Assembly: GCA_947359465.1 (NCBI GenBank)
Contig: OX375873.1
Location: 130,083,399 to 130,147,398 of the forward strand
Origin: Metellina segmentata
Lineage: Eukaryota > Arthropoda > Arachnida > Araneae > Tetragnathidae
Reading direction: 5' to 3'
DNA length: 64,000 bases
Shown here: piece after piece, positions 33,240 through 47,489 of the stretch
Layout of the letters: each line of letters opens with the position of its first letter
How positions within the stretch are numbered: position 1 is the stretch's first letter
Translations under genes and position numbers: made by a program
The notes under the pieces: generated by a model
What the model saw: only the letters and a program-made list of their open reading frames with translations
Databases searched by the model: none
Told to the model about the DNA's origin: nothing

Positions 33240-33475
33240 GTTAAAACAACTATTTGACAGTAATACATTTTTTAATCCTCCTGGTGGTTATCTAAAAGAT
33301 ATATCTTGTCATTAAGAAGTATGTCCATATTCTATCATCTCGTCATTAGAAGGAAACACGATACGATCTTTAAAAGAAATTTGACTAGATCTTGATATCG
33401 CCATAAATAAATCTGCAATATTTTGATGACGAAATAGGTCATATCTTAATGGACGATATTTCGTTTAAAATTACA
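33240..33475. repeat. Diverged copy of the GATCTGGTCAG dispersed family
   Basis: AAAAGATATATCTTGTCATT, CATCTCGTCATTAGAAGGAA, TTTGACTAGATCTTGATATC and GGTCATATCTTAATGGACGA are recognisable pieces in mixed orientation, as at 9855-10110 and 63440-63630. Confidence 0.5.
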
Positions 33476-33754
33476 CATGGATGGTTAATTTTAAAAAGTG
33501 AAGTGCATGAACTAAATTACCCAGTTTTGTTTTTATTTTTTTTTAATATCAAGACCAATTTACAGTTAGTTCTTAATTCATTTAAATGGTTTTCCATATT
33601 CTTGTACAAGCTCCTGCAATAGCAATTTACACTAGTTTAGACTTATAGTCAACCTTAATTCAATTTTTCCAATTGGCTACATTTTACCCTTTCATAGTAC
33701 AAGCTAACGACTCGACCCCTTGATCAAGCTTTTGAAGACTAAAATCAGGGTGCA

Positions 33755-33960
33755 AGGTAGTTAATTAACGTCATTCGATATAGGAACACAACGGTCTATT
33801 GGCAACTGTCTGGGATCCATTCTGAAAGGAAAGATCCGAGATTTTGAAACCACGGACAAGGTCAGCACATAAGATGGTACCCCATTCGAGATACTTCCAT
33901 ACCATGTATTCGTGAGAACGTTTGACGCACAACAGATTTAACGTGCGACAACACCAGTGT
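33755..33960 (-). mobile_element. tRNA-derived SINE, tail-side fragment
   Basis: Tail GTAGTTAATTAACGTCATTC through GGAAAGATCCGAGATTTTGA to GATTTAACGTGCGACAACAC. The tRNA-like head is missing. Confidence 0.6.
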
Positions 33961-36900
33961 ATATGAGAATATATGTATTAAAACCATCATAATTAATTAA
34001 CTCAATATATTTAAAACCAAGGCATACTTTCATAGTTTGCAATTCTGTCGATAACTTCTGTAGTCAAATATTTTGTCATTGACATAGAAGATGAATTTAT
34101 GTAGTGTAATTTGGGAGGTGTAGGGAAGCTGTTGTTGAGTAGGCTGGAAAAGAAAAAAAAAGGCATGACAAGGAGCGCGCTTTGCATTGCAGAGCATGGT
34201 AACTTATGATTGAAAACAAATCGGTCAAAATTTTGATCAAATAAAGGAAACATTGTTCTGCAAAGGCTTTGTTCTGCGACCTAAGTTGCAGTTTTAAGCA
34301 CTTTCTACTCTCGGGTGAGTAGGATGGATGTTAGAGATATCTGATTCACTGTTAAAAAGTCTTACAATTAAACAATTAAAACTTCTCTCTTTAAATGCTT
34401 TGTTGAATCAATCACTACCCCGTAGTTTGTAAATAGTCGAGCCAACACACAGTTCGGTTAATTTTAGACATTAGATATTGCAGCTTTCTGAACACATGGA
34501 ACATACTTCTGACGTGCCAACTTTCTTTCGAAAACAGTTTACCGTACATATAGAATGCCAACGAAATTGGTTTAGAATATCAAATGTAAAAGCATTTATA
34601 AATTATCAAATATTCTTGGGTATTTAGTCAGGTCTCATTTCGAACACCCATATGGTCAAACTGCTTAATTTCAAAGGGAAAGAAACCTAAGACTATTACA
34701 TATTTTCAGGAGGAATGATTTAGTAAATTCAATTTTTAATAAAATTTTAACCATGCATCGACTTTTAAACCATTTTAATTCTGTGTATTAAAAGCCGCAT
34801 ATGATCATAAGAATTATTTACAGAATTATCAACAGAACGTTTATTTGTTTATTAAACTTGGTTTATACTATAAAAATCGGACACACTCTGCTCTAAGGTA
34901 TCATAACAACTATTTATCAAATTTTTATAAGTAATTTGCTACTAATACCTTACAAACCTTGCTTTCACCAAGTAGTTATTGTTAAATTATTTTTCCTTTA
35001 AATGTTTGTATTTCAAATCTTGGGTAATTTCGGTGTATTAAATATTACTTCCTTCATATTTTCATATTATTCAACTTCTCATTCACGCAAATTATTAGGT
35101 TGCAAGTTTTCACATGATATGAAAAATTATTCAAGTGTAGCATACAAAGTGAAAAAGAGAAGTGCACCTAATACACACTTTAGATAACGCCACTTGCTTT
35201 TAAATGCAAGCCTTCACAGGCATATAATTTTTGTTTTCATATTTTGCTACTAAAATGGAATTTTAGAATAATCAAATATTTGACTGAGTTTCGACATTTT
35301 AATAGAAAACAAGGAATCTTGTGCAACGTAATTTGAAAACTGCTAATACAAATAAATAACACTTCCAAGGTACTTCTCCGAAACAAAATTAATGGCAAAT
35401 TGCATCCCGTAAAATAGATAGAATATAAGCATTCTATTAAACGCAAGAGCACTCTATCTCATCCCATTGCTTTCTTAAAATCCATTCTAGCGGAAAATGT
35501 ACAAAAATTAAAAAAAAAAGCAAAAAACTGTTCAAGCAATTACTTTTATTGGGTTTGAATCCATTAAGTTGAAGCTCCAATACCTCTGGTCCCCGAGGTG
35601 GGATTTCACTATCTTTCCTTAAACTCGAGTCTCGAAACAATATCTCTGTAAATCTCCCAACACAATAAAATGTTTTCTATCTTCTTAATCACAACAGTAA
35701 AAAGAATATTTCCTTTTCCACTTTGCAAATGCGATGAATGAATTGGTGATGTACTTCACAAAGCTCTGTGGTGAACAAATAAAATTCAAAATTCTTGCAT
35801 ACAAACTTTTATTTAGTTTGATAGTAGTTAAGGCATTTGGTGAGAGTGATCTCTAAAAGCCTCATCTTATGAATTACGAATACTGGTTTGCTAACATTTT
35901 CTACGGAATTGATTCAACGAATTCAGTACCAAAACTTCAGGCAGGGTGAAATGTAAAGTTCTCATTTCTATTTTCCCAATCAGATGAATAAATTTGTAAA
36001 CCACTTTCCTAAGAACCTGTCTAGAGACTGAACGTCACACAAGTAAAATTCACCTTTTGTTTACATAAATTTTTCTTGAAATTGAAAGTAGTTATAGTAT
36101 GTAGTTCAAATATAAGGTTCATCTTAGAATTCAGTTTACTGGTTTATCAATTGCGTTTATATAATATTCTTTCGAGCAAAGGGATTGGTTGGGTGTTATG
36201 ACAGAAGACAACGTCTAGTTATTCGAGCAAAATAAAAATAAGTTTTAATAAAAACTAAAGGTTCTCTGAATTTTTTTTTATCACAGACACTTTGCATACA
36301 ACTTATCAGACAATATATATTTTCAGATTTATATATTTTTCTTTAATCGTATTGAGGAGCTTCTCATCAGCCTGTAAGTCTTGAAAAAGTAAAAAAAAAA
36401 GGTATCGTGAAATAATATTTAGTTTTCATTAAGTTTTCAACAAATATATTAAAACATAGTAAAATAATCCCTACAAGTCAATAAACTATAGCATACTGTA
36501 GGAAATATTTTCCCTATATGAGTGCCCCTGCTCCCCTTTGTGGCACTGAATGAATAATAGAATGGGACCCAAGGAAACTAGCGGGCGTTGTGAAGTAAGA
36601 ATGATAAAGAAATAGGATGTCAAAAAATGTGTTAACTAAAAATATTTTGAGGAAATGCTCATCACTTGACCTCATGGGTACACCACAGTACTTGGAAGTA
36701 TGTTAAAAGGTTTTTCAGTGAAACCCTTTATGGCTTAAGTCATAGGGCTATACACTATTTTGATCAGAACAAAACTTTATTTTTTCAAAGGTTATGGGTC
36801 TCTATGTCCTACATACATGCCTAAACAACTACATTACATCATAATATCAAAATGACATACTCTGCATACAACTTTGCAGTTATAAAATACTTTACAGATT

Positions 36901-38284
36901 TCTATTTTTAACCTTAGCCATATCTATGAGAGGTCTAATAGCCTGAAATTGTCAAAATAATGGCCTCACAGAATTTAATCTGTAAAATTTTATGTAGAGA
37001 AACATAAATCTCTAGCTTATAAATCTGATTGTATTAACCATAAATCTGATTGTATTAAAAATAAGAATGTTTTCATTTATTTACTAAATGAATGAGACGT
37101 ATAGGTGTAAAAATAGAGAATAGTCACAGAAGATCAAAACAGTTTTCTGTGTGATATCTTTGTAAAGTTTCCTGATAAAACTATAGCAAAAAAAGATCTT
37201 CAAACATCAGTATTCAAGAGAGAAGACATATCCTGAAACAATATCTTTACATATTATACAGATAAGAATGTTTCTCTTGCAATTGAAAGTGATTTGGATG
37301 TTTCCATTTCCCCCAGCTGTTCTATATTCCGCGTTTTCCCGGTTCACATAATACTTTTATCCCAGATATCTTTTCTGCTCAGCTGAATAATTTTCAAATA
37401 CACTTGAGGTAATGGGAGGAATAAATATAGATTCATAGCAATCGAGCTACATTAGAGTAGGTGTCATAAAACATTGTAACGAAACAGTTAATACATTAAA
37501 ACATGAGTCACGGCATCTTTCAACGCATTTATGTTAGGAGAAGTTGCCAGTTAGTTCCATACGTTTCGCTCCACTTTTTATTAAAAAAAAAACTTTTTTT
37601 TTTTGATGGATTAATTTGAATATTATTTATTTATATCTCAGTTAGCGTGCTATTTGCAAATAATAAAATGCCGTAAACCCAAACATGCAATTTAAAAAAC
37701 GTGATACCTTTTATCACTATATTAAAGAAAAAATAGCTAGGGAGCTTATGTATGTTAAAACAAAATAGCTACTATGAAAGTAAAGTGATAAATTTATTTT
37801 TCATCAGAACTCATAGAATACGGAAAATTATTGTTGGGCATGAAATATGATCCTAAATTTATATAAATCGCTAATATCCGTGCTTGTAAAATAATCCAAT
37901 TTCGTATGTCCAAAAAGAATGTTTCAGAATATAAGTCAGCAGAACAAGATCTACTAAAACTTGCATTCAAATTTATATCTTACTTTAAATTAACCTACAA
38001 ACTTGTATACAAAATGTTACAAACGTTATCGTAGGATTCGATTATTTCAATAAATGATTCTTCTGATGAATTTATGTATTGAACTGTGTTGTGTCTGGGA
38101 AACCGTAGTGCATCGCGATGTATTTGTAAATCCGTATTTTGACTACACGGTTCATTGACAATGCAACATCAACAAACACAACAGTTGCAACAATGAACTT
38201 GACTGAGTTAGAACACGAACATAACTGATTAAAACTTCGAAACTGGAAGTCTAGAGGAACATGGAACCATCAGTATGTTCACCT
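33961..38284. other. Long gene-free AT-rich stretch
   Basis: More than 4 kb with no recognisable gene, RNA or mobile element. Poly-A/T runs near 37590-37602 and a small duplicated CATAAATCTGATTGTATTAA at about 37015-37060 are the only local features. Presumed intron or intergenic. Confidence 0.45.
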
Positions 38285-38545
38285 TTAGCATTTATAACTG
38301 CTTGAGCACATCATGATATTGACCGATGGATGTCTGTGAAATATCGTTCCACGCAAGTTCAACACGTACCCACAGTTTATCAGATGACTGCGGGTGAGGA
38401 CATACGGAACAATTTTCGAACAATAATATACCCTTGCGTTCGATAGGGGACAGATCGGGCGATCGAGCGGTCCAAGGAAAATGTGTAACTTGTTGGTCAC
38501 AGAAGGAACGTTGGACAATTCTGATGCCTAGTATATTTTTGTTGT
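38285..38545 (-). pseudogene. Tc1-like transposase 3' fragment
   Basis: Minus-strand reading gives VTHFPWTARSPDLSPIE, the catalytic Glu segment of a Tc1-type DDE domain, after an IQRSF-like strand (near 38500). It runs to an NDISQTSIGQYHD-like end near 38310. A frame change occurs after the catalytic motif, and everything upstream of it is absent. No termini were found. Confidence 0.7.
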
Positions 38546-41500
38546 TAATAATTGTAATGATATTATTCCGTGACGAGGATTTTTTATGTAATAACAAAAT
38601 AATTTCAATCAAATTTCCCTGCTTGTGAGGATATCTGGAATTTAACCTTTGAGGCCTCTTACATCTTTCGCATTACCTTTAAGCCTGTATTACACTTGCA
38701 TCGAATTTGCATACTCAGCACGTATTTGAATCATTTGAGTTCGCAATTTCTATGAACATCAATGTATATTGAGTTACATGGCTTTCCGTGAACTGTTTGA
38801 TTTTCCATATGTTTATGTGCAAAGATTAGTAATGTTTACCAGAAAGAAAAACGATAAAGAACATTTGATATTTCATGCAGTTTTAAGGAATCTTCATTTG
38901 AAAAAATTCAATCCTCTACATTCTGTCTAACCCTTATATATTCTTCAAAAAGACTCGATGATTCTTACTTTATTTCGCTGCTCATATTCATTTGGAGATA
39001 TCTAAATTGAAACTAGGAATTCTGTTTAGTTTTCTTTCCTTTTTTTTTATTAAAATGGGTACTGAAATTATTTTCTTTAAAGTATTTCAAGTAATATGAA
39101 GACTGAAACCCATCAATAGATAGCTGTGTGTTTATTACTTGGCTGGATATTTTCCAGACAATTCTATGCTTAAAAATTCAGCAGACAAAATAACTTTTTT
39201 AGTGAATGCTTTGCTTTACGAAATAAATTTGAGAAGAATCTGAATGTCAAGGGACAACTGATAGCATATTGAGAGGATAAGTCTATAGCACATTGGTATA
39301 TTATTATGAAATTCTAGTGAAATTCCATTTCGGAAAATAGACTTTAAATATTTTTGAATTAATTTTCGAATCCTCAAGTTGTTCTGAATAAAACAATAAC
39401 AAGTTAAAATTTAAGAAGATTGTAAATATTCTAAATCATAAAACCTATTATGATGAATAAAATAAGAAATTTTAAAAATCATTATACATTAGTTTCAGTT
39501 TTGAAGCTGGCATGGATGTTTTCCAAAACTTACTTTTCTTTCAGTCATTAGGAATTCATAAGATTAATCTCCGTTCTTCCAATTTGTGTTCTTTGATGAA
39601 CTATTTTTCTGTTCTTTGAATTTCTACCAAGTAATTTTAATTATTTTATGGTTGATTAACTATTTTATGATTGCTAAATGGTTCATTTACAATATTTTTG
39701 ACAGTTTTATATTGTTCTGCACTGTTTGATGCTTATTTAATTATCTTTCATAAATACTTTAGACATAAATAACGACTGTCTAGACACGTATTACAACAAA
39801 GTACGTTAGAAATAAATTAAAATATATTTCAAACATTATACACAACATTGAAAAAACAATTAATTAACAGAAAGATGCAATCCAAGAATTAGAAATTTCA
39901 TAGTTTAGAATTTTGAAATAAAACATTTTTTAAGTCATATTCCAGATGAAATCACATATCAGTCCCCTTAATGTAAGTTTAAAGTATGGTTCATTTCCCT
40001 ATATGATGTAATATGTATAAAAATCATTTGCAAGAGTATTTCCATTTCTTTAAAATAATATACTCTCTCTTTCAAATTAAGTGTCACATTTCTAGTTTTG
40101 TTTCAAGTAGTGATAGTTTTCCTTCATTTTTAAGGTGGACTGTATTTAGGAGGAATGCATTTTTTAGTTGTTAGAGGTAGTTGAATTAACTTCACACAGA
40201 AGCAACATAACGGTCTGTTGACGAAGGTCCTGACTTAATTTACCATTAAGTCATTATCTTGGCCACCTTTTAAGTGTTAAATTTAACACTTACTGTGGGA
40301 AAAAGAGAGTAATAAGTAACAAAACATCAATTATTTTTATAATACTTATAGCTCCCATAATAACGCCATTTAATTTTCTATAAACAGGTAACATTTATAA
40401 AAGAATGAATCTTTACATTAATGATTTTAAGATATTTTCCTCTGCTGTTTTTATAGTATATAGGCATGTAACCATCTCTCATTTGAAGGCGTATGCTTAA
40501 CTTTATAAATCGTAGCAAATAAAGATCTTAGAGCGACCCAATCATCAAAACCATAATTCCACTTAAAAATTTGAATCAAATCGAGTAACAATTTGCAACT
40601 GTTTTTTTTTATATTTCCACCAATTAATTACATAAACTAATATATATAGCAATACAAGCGAATCTACTCCAATTGTAAAATGACGTATTTAATTCAATTA
40701 CTGTACATAACTTCTGCACTTTAATTTTGACCGTAAGTTAAATTGATTCCACGTGTGTAATGCTTCTTTATTTCCGAAACTACATTGGAACTAAATTTGT
40801 GTTTTAAAATAGGCATGTTCTACTAATGATTTCATTAGTTCATTTGTGTCCTTATATAAAGGTTATTGTTTTAATTTATCATCGATGTCGTTATCCATGC
40901 CTTTACTATCCTCCTTCCTTTTACACGGTGTATAAATTGGTACACGGTGTAGGCTCATTTTCTAGTTACGAATTTTATTCAGTAATTTTGAAAGTAGTGT
41001 CTCCGAAGAAAACGACAGTATTGTTTTAAATCCAAATTGAAATATTACAAAACGATAAAAATTTACTAAAATCGATAAAACACTAATAAATCGAATTAAT
41101 AGTTTAAATTAATACATAATATCAAAACCAACTTATCTAGCTTTTTATTTAAATTGTATTCACATTTATAAGTATTTTAAAATAGTGTGTCAAAACCGCA
41201 ACTTAATACTTGAACATATTGATGTATTAACTTCCATCTTTGTCTGCAATATCACTGAAATTTGTAGTGCATTGATGTTTGGCTCCGTTTATCTGACAAA
41301 TTTGGTTTAGCTTTAAAAAAAAAAAAAAAACACTTTTTAAAAAGCAGGTTTTTTTTATAAAAAGACTTTTGAAGATGTAGTCTTGGGACATGTCATTACA
41401 TATGGGTTATGTTCAACAAGCATTGAGAACCTGTGGTGGATGATATTTCGACCAATAAGGTCTATTTTATGCAACTAACAATTCGCCAAAATTTTCAATA

Positions 41501-42459
41501 GTAATTTCAAATCTGACGCTGTGATATATTTTTCTGTTTAAACTTCATGGTGGTTGCCTCGATTATACATACCGTCATTTAAAAAAAAAAAAATTACCAA
41601 ATCTAAGAAAAAAATTGGCTAGGTCTTCAAGGATGATATAACGTCCAAACTACTTTAAAGGATAAATATAAAACACTATGATACTCAGAAATACGAGATT
41701 AAAACCGAAATAATAGTTCTATTCAATAAATACTGTCCAATTACAAAAGAATAATATAAAATAGAGTCTCAACGGTACACATTTTACTTCATTACTCCAA
41801 AAACCGTCGGCATTTAACTCATAGCGACCACTTGAACTTCCATTAATTTCATCATGACAGTGAAATTAATCAGCTAATCATATTTCACAACGACACAGAG
41901 AAATCTTATTAGGATGAATAAAGCTACGAGTTCTGTGCTCTCAACAAACCCTACCCCGTCCAGTGTTACAGGCGACCAAGCCTCATCGATTACGATTGGG
42001 CTTCTTGCTCAATCGATTCCTTTCAATATACGGAGAAAAGCTGAGGAACATTCATTCTTCCCACATAGGAATTCGATAAAGAATATAAAAGATGGAAAAA
42101 GCACGCTTTTTACATGTGTAGTGGCTTGAGTCGCACCAAGGAGTTTTGTATGCTTTTTGAATGATGGAATTGGATCGGTGGGGGTGGTGGAACAAAAAAA
42201 TAAATGTTGTTTTTAGGATTCATGGGTGATATTCGAGATACCATTTCTTTTATTACGCCATGTATCAAAGAATATTATCTGCGTGCTTCTCGCCTGTGTA
42301 TCTTAAATCATCTTCAGTTAAGAGTGAAATATAATTTAGGCAATAAAAACTCACCCGTTTCGAAATAGGTCAATACGTGACGAAAGTGTTAAGTTTTTAA
42401 AAGTCTGCGCTTTTCTTGTAATCGATTTTTGTTGTGTTATTTTACAAATTCCTGTTACA
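38546..42459. other. Long gene-free stretch with a SINE tail fragment
   Basis: A minus-strand SINE tail remnant lies at about 40168-40235 (AACTTCACACAGAAGCAACA, CGGTCTGTTGACGAAGGTCC). Poly-A runs at about 41314-41330 and 41581-41592. A slightly GC-richer section at 41900-42130 has a 71-codon frame of no known family. Nothing else recognised. Confidence 0.4.
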
Positions 42460-43726
<1,267 letters not shown>

Positions 43727-44139
43727 GGACATTTTTTATACTTTAAATGTTGAAAGAACTCTGAACTATATATTCGAATTCGTTTACAGCAAGTTATAGT
43801 ATTAGTTCATTGACATTTTCTGTCCTCTATGGGAAAGAATAGATCACTAGGGTACTTGGGGTTCTTGACCGTACATTTCTAATTTTGTGGCCCAGAAGGG
43901 GTGTATGAGAAGGAATTTCCTGCAGAAACACTATTCTTCTATATCTAGTATTATCTCGTTCGCCGTCAACTTTGTGAAAAACGTGTGTAGTTTATATAAC
44001 TTTAATAAAAAATAGTCTTAATCAATGTATAATTTGTCTATTTCACTTTGAAAGGAGTACGTTTTTCTAGTCCCTCGTTATATCAACTCCTTGATACAGA
44101 GATATGCTTTATTTGGCCGCACAGAAAGTGTAATTGATT
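43727..44139. other. Gene-free spacer
   Basis: AT-rich, no recognisable feature. Confidence 0.4.
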
Positions 44140-45085
44140 GAGCCTTACTAACTTATCTAAACTAATATTGTATTCGGTTAAGATTAATCATATCGAATTA
44201 TTTTCTGGGATACAAGGGACTACAATATACAATATAGTACAGTTTATTGGTAGGAGTGTTCATATTCGATGGTTGGTTGTTTTTTAGTTTTATGAATGTT
44301 TAGTTGTTACGAAGTTTATGGATTGATAGTTGGTTTTTTTGGGGATTTTATGAATGGTCAGTTATTTTTTAGGGTTTATGGATGATCGGTTATTTTAGGG
44401 TTTATGGATGGTTGTTTTGGGTTTTTATGGATTGCTGGTTGTTTTTGAGTTACTTTTGGGTTTTATGGATGGTTAGAGCCTTTCTGACTAATCTAAACTA
44501 ATATTGTCTTGGGTTAAGATTAATCATATCGAATTATTTCCAGGGATACAAGGACTATAATACACAATATACAAGATACGGCATTCTATAGTAAGTAGTG
44601 TTCATGTTTTTTTGTTTTTTTTTGGGGGGGGGAAAGGGGGTAATGGGTGGTTTGTTGTATTTTAGTTTTATGAATTGTTGGTTGTTTTGGGTTTTATGGA
44701 TTGATGTGTGATCGTTTTAAGGTATTATGGATGTGTGTTTGTTTTAGGGTTTATGGATGGTTGTTTTGGGGTTTTAAGGATGGTTGGTTATTTTGAGTTC
44801 TTTATATCATTGATTATTTTGTGTTTTATGGATGGTTGGTTACTTTTAAGTTTTTAGGATGGTTCGATTGTTTTGGGTTAATTAATCGTTTATTGTTTCT
44901 GGATTTATGCATAGTTGTTTTTGGGTTTTATGAATGGTAGTTTATTTTTCAGTTTTACGAATGGTTAGTTGCTTTTGGGTTTTATGGATGTTTGTAAAGG
45001 GTTTTCATGAATGATTGGTTTTTCTGGGTTTTTATAGATGGTTATTTGTTTTTGGGTTTTATGAATGGTTGTTTTGGAGATTTTT
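44140..45085 (+). repeat. Degenerate minisatellite with an embedded 130-bp duplication
   Basis: Many imperfect units around GGGTTTTATGGATGGTTGGT, 20-35 bp each, cover about 44266-45085. A separate 130-bp segment beginning CTAAACTAATATTGT and containing GATTAATCATATCGAATTAT occurs twice, at about 44155-44275 and 44490-44610. Confidence 0.75.
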
Positions 45086-47489
45086 GATGCAAATGACCTT
45101 ACTGCGCTAAACAAAAGACAAAGTCAAGTAAAACCATGGCTTAAAAGAGGTAGCAGAGGGATTAGGGGACATAGTAGTGGAATGAAAGCAGTAATAGATA
45201 GCTTGAGTATCCCTGGAGATCAACACCAATGTCTGTAGTACTATATTTAGTAAACTAAACACAGTAAAAACACATGGGGAAAGAAAAGATCACTGTAATA
45301 CATCGGATTCTAATGAAGCCCGTACTCATCTAAAGAAGATGTGTCCATGAAACACTTCGTGTTGTGAAAAGTAGAAAATGAAGACATATAGATAAATTTT
45401 CAGTTTCTTAAGTGCTTACATTTTGACGGATCTATTTGTAAAGGTAATAATCTCACGCACATTTTTGTGAAGAATGCATATTCATGTTTCTACATTAACT
45501 TAATAGAAATCTATAATCATATCAATTTAAACTACCATTATTTCGTTGAGTTTAATGGTGAAATAGTTAAATTAAAGTAAACCCGTTTTGGCACTAAACT
45601 ATGGCACTTAGTTTAGGATAGTGATAGTAATTATTAAAACATGCTGCTTATGAATATTTCATCTTATTGATATCCATTGAAATCATTGAGGTGTAATGAA
45701 ATTATTTTTTATTTTAAGATATGTAGTTATTTTGGGTTTTGTGGCGTGACGGTCGTATTTGGCCAAGCTCTGTTCCATACACAAACATGGTAGATTACAT
45801 ACAATGTCAATGCACTAATACGTATCCAAGCAAATGGAAAATGCCCTATTGTGGCACATCTCATAGAAATATTGCTATAACTGCCACTAGTTCTACGAAA
45901 GGGGCATTTTTTCACTACTTGGATCATCATTCTTCTTGAAATAAAAGTGCAGGTCGTCTCTACGAGGTTTCCTGCCATTATCAAAGCAGACCGGGTCTCG
46001 GTTGACGAGACATCTTGTCAGAATAACTTAGGGAGTTAAAACGCCTCAACCATTCTTACCGTGCCTTACTAAAATATGAAACGATCAAGGCTCAGAAAGC
46101 TGTGTGGTCATAACAAGGATGGATACGTACAATATGAACCAATTCACGTCTACACTACACTATTACTTATACGTACTACACTAATACTCTTTCGTTACGT
46201 TGAACCATATCCAAAATAGACCACTTTAGACTGCACTTACTAAAATTTGGAAAGATCAAGGCTTAAAATGCTGGGGAGCGTATAACGAGTAATGGATACG
46301 TACAATATGGTCTGGGTCTAATACGAGTCTACACTTATAAGTTCTACATTAATACTTATAATCAAGTCGAAAACTGGTTCTAAATTATACATAACTCCTA
46401 TTAAACGTTAAACATGCTCCTCAGAAGAGAAAGTAAGGTTCTCAAAATCTAGTAATCCTCTCTGTAGTAAGTCGTGGATTGTTTCGATCAGCACCCGAAC
46501 AGATTATTATATATGGTAGGTAGGTATTTTGACTAACGTCGTATTGCAGCAAAACAAAGAGCTATTGACCACATTCCTGGATCAATCATTTATTTATGGT
46601 ATTTTGACTAGTAAATATTTTGAAGTAAAACAAGTAGAAATTTGCATAGACCCTGCTAGGGTCGTTTTAAGAAAAACCCACAATACGTGGGTATTTATAA
46701 AAAAAGATTTATGATTAAAATATTTGCATTAATTGAACTTTCTAAAATAATTTACGAGTTTCTAAAAAACAAAACCGTTACTGTACCTCTGCCCTTATGA
46801 GAACCCATTTGGCTGTAGTGATGATTTCCAGCGGGGTTTTACAGGACTTCCAAAACGCAAGAATATGTAAACGTAAACATCCGCTAACTATATACTTTTT
46901 TATTTAGAAAAAATAATAAACATGTCCAAATATAGGATGGGCTAACAAACTGCTCTCATTATTACAATTTGTTTCGGCCAAATTCGATTTTTTTTCGACC
47001 CTAATGCATTTTCCCCAATCAATTGGTCGATAATTTAGTCAATTCAATCATAGGTTTAGTAGAATAAAGCCCGAAGCAATGTTAAATGATATGAATAATC
47101 TTGTTTCCCATGTGATTCCAATTTAATAATTAAGTAATTGCCTTGGAAGGTTCTTCACAAGCGCCAAGTATTCGTATGAGTAGTGTACAATATATTTTGC
47201 AGAACGTTTACAGCCCTAAAAAGATTTGAAAACTTTCCTAAAACTTCAAAGGTAAGCTGTCTAAGTATATAAATTATCTTTAAGCTCATAAATTTTTACT
47301 TAAATCTTCAAAAGTTTTCTAATTGCAGTCAAAGGATCAAAAGCAGCGTACATATTTCATAATAGTTTAAGTGGACTCGTTCTTACCCTCCACTCTTCCA
47401 GATCAAGTTTAATCTGAGTTAACTTTCAAAAGTTTTCAATTATTTTTGGTAATGAGAGTTTTCTAAAAGTCTATGAAATAAGGTAGAGG
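45086..47489. other. Gene-free stretch with local duplication
   Basis: About 46068-46210 and 46246-46385 are diverged direct copies (shared GATCAAGGCT, GGATACGTACAATATG and GTCTACACT motifs). A minus-strand SINE tail fragment sits near 46515-46580. A 60-bp minus-strand open segment at about 46793-46852 has exon-like edges but a poor acceptor and is not called. Confidence 0.4.

Noticed and set aside
46793..46852. 60-bp minus-strand segment with GAAG and GAG|GTAC edges as a third mini-exon
   Set aside because: Weak acceptor and phase 0, unlike the two better candidates; open only by short length.
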